NCBI GenBank assembly: GCA_017515945.1
Contig: JAFWDX010000376.1
Coordinates: 1-5,554 of the forward strand
Direction: 5' to 3'
Source of the DNA: Blautia sp.
GTDB lineage: Bacteria; Bacillota; Clostridia; Lachnospirales; Lachnospiraceae
DNA: 5,554 nucleotides
The position numbers and the translations under genes were made by a program. The notes under the pieces are model-generated. The model had not been told where the DNA came from, ran no database searches, and was given only the letters and a program-made list of their open reading frames with translations. Positions 5,450 to 5,554 of the stretch are shown one piece after another. Position 1 is the first letter of the stretch. Every line of letters starts with the position of its first letter.

Positions 5450-5498
5450 ACTGTTCAGTCAGCACGTTGCATTTACTGCGAGGTGCTGACTGAACAGT
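5450..5498. repeat. Perfect 16-bp inverted repeat upstream of the araC-family gene
   Basis: The arms 5450-5465 (ACTGTTCAGTCAGCAC) and 5483-5498 (GTGCTGACTGAACAGT) are perfectly complementary around a 17-nt spacer, which itself has a 3-bp GCA/TGC pairing. No T-run follows on either strand, so it is not an intrinsic terminator. Each arm contains its own short palindrome (ACTG-TT-CAGT and ACTG-AA-CAGT), with centres 39 bp apart. The element lies within about 270 bp (5284-5554) where I see no gene. It could be a mobile palindromic intergenic repeat or a paired operator between divergent genes. Confidence 0.88.
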
Positions 5499-5546
5499 CA
5501 TTGCAAGGCGTACTTTCAATTCGACGGTACACAAAGGGCGTCCCGT

Positions 5547-5552
5547 AGGAGG
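5547..5552 (+). promoter_or_regulatory. Ribosome binding site of a gene beginning past the right edge
   Basis: A consensus AGGAGG ends 2 nt before the end of the window. If real, a rightward gene starts within the next 5-10 nt outside, divergent from the araC-family gene. No start codon is visible, and no clear promoter for it was found between 5334 and 5545. Confidence 0.45.
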
Positions 5553-5554
5553 AA

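Overview
The window most resembles a chromosomal segment from a Clostridia-type Gram-positive bacterium, probably Lachnospiraceae-like. The grounds are AGGAGG-type ribosome binding sites, a near-consensus sigma-A promoter, moderate GC, and a SpoIIAB/SpoIIAA-like kinase and STAS pair. The taxon is inferred from style and gene families, not from a marker gene.

Positions 1-183 are a short leader region. It may hold the last codons of an upstream gene (stop at 31-33), followed by a strong promoter (TTGACG, 17-bp spacer, TATAAT). From there four genes run rightward as a probable operon. The first is an 826-residue ABC exporter carrying two N-terminal FHA-like domains, in the architecture of Mycobacterium tuberculosis Rv1747. 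The second is an exported protein of unknown function with an acidic 29-residue tandem repeat and a helical C-terminal part. The third is a GHKL-fold ATP-binding protein of the anti-sigma-factor kinase type. The fourth is a single-domain STAS protein of the anti-anti-sigma type. A clear intrinsic terminator at 4342-4371 closes the operon.

Convergent to it, on the minus strand, is an AraC-family regulator with an N-terminal cupin domain (4387-5268). Upstream of that gene is about 270 bp without a gene. It contains a perfect 16-bp inverted repeat (5450-5498). Part of this repeat recurs in opposite orientation at 4315-4330, so araC lies between two inverted copies of a 16-bp sequence. An AGGAGG motif at the right edge suggests a rightward gene starting just outside the window.

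The operon can be read as a signal-controlled envelope or export module. FHA domains normally bind phosphothreonine peptides and in Rv1747 tune export. The kinase and STAS pair normally form a phosphorylation-dependent partner switch. No sigma factor, PP2C/SpoIIE phosphatase or Hanks-type kinase is visible here, so the input and output of the switch are unknown. The link between the switch and the exporter is inferred only from shared transcription.
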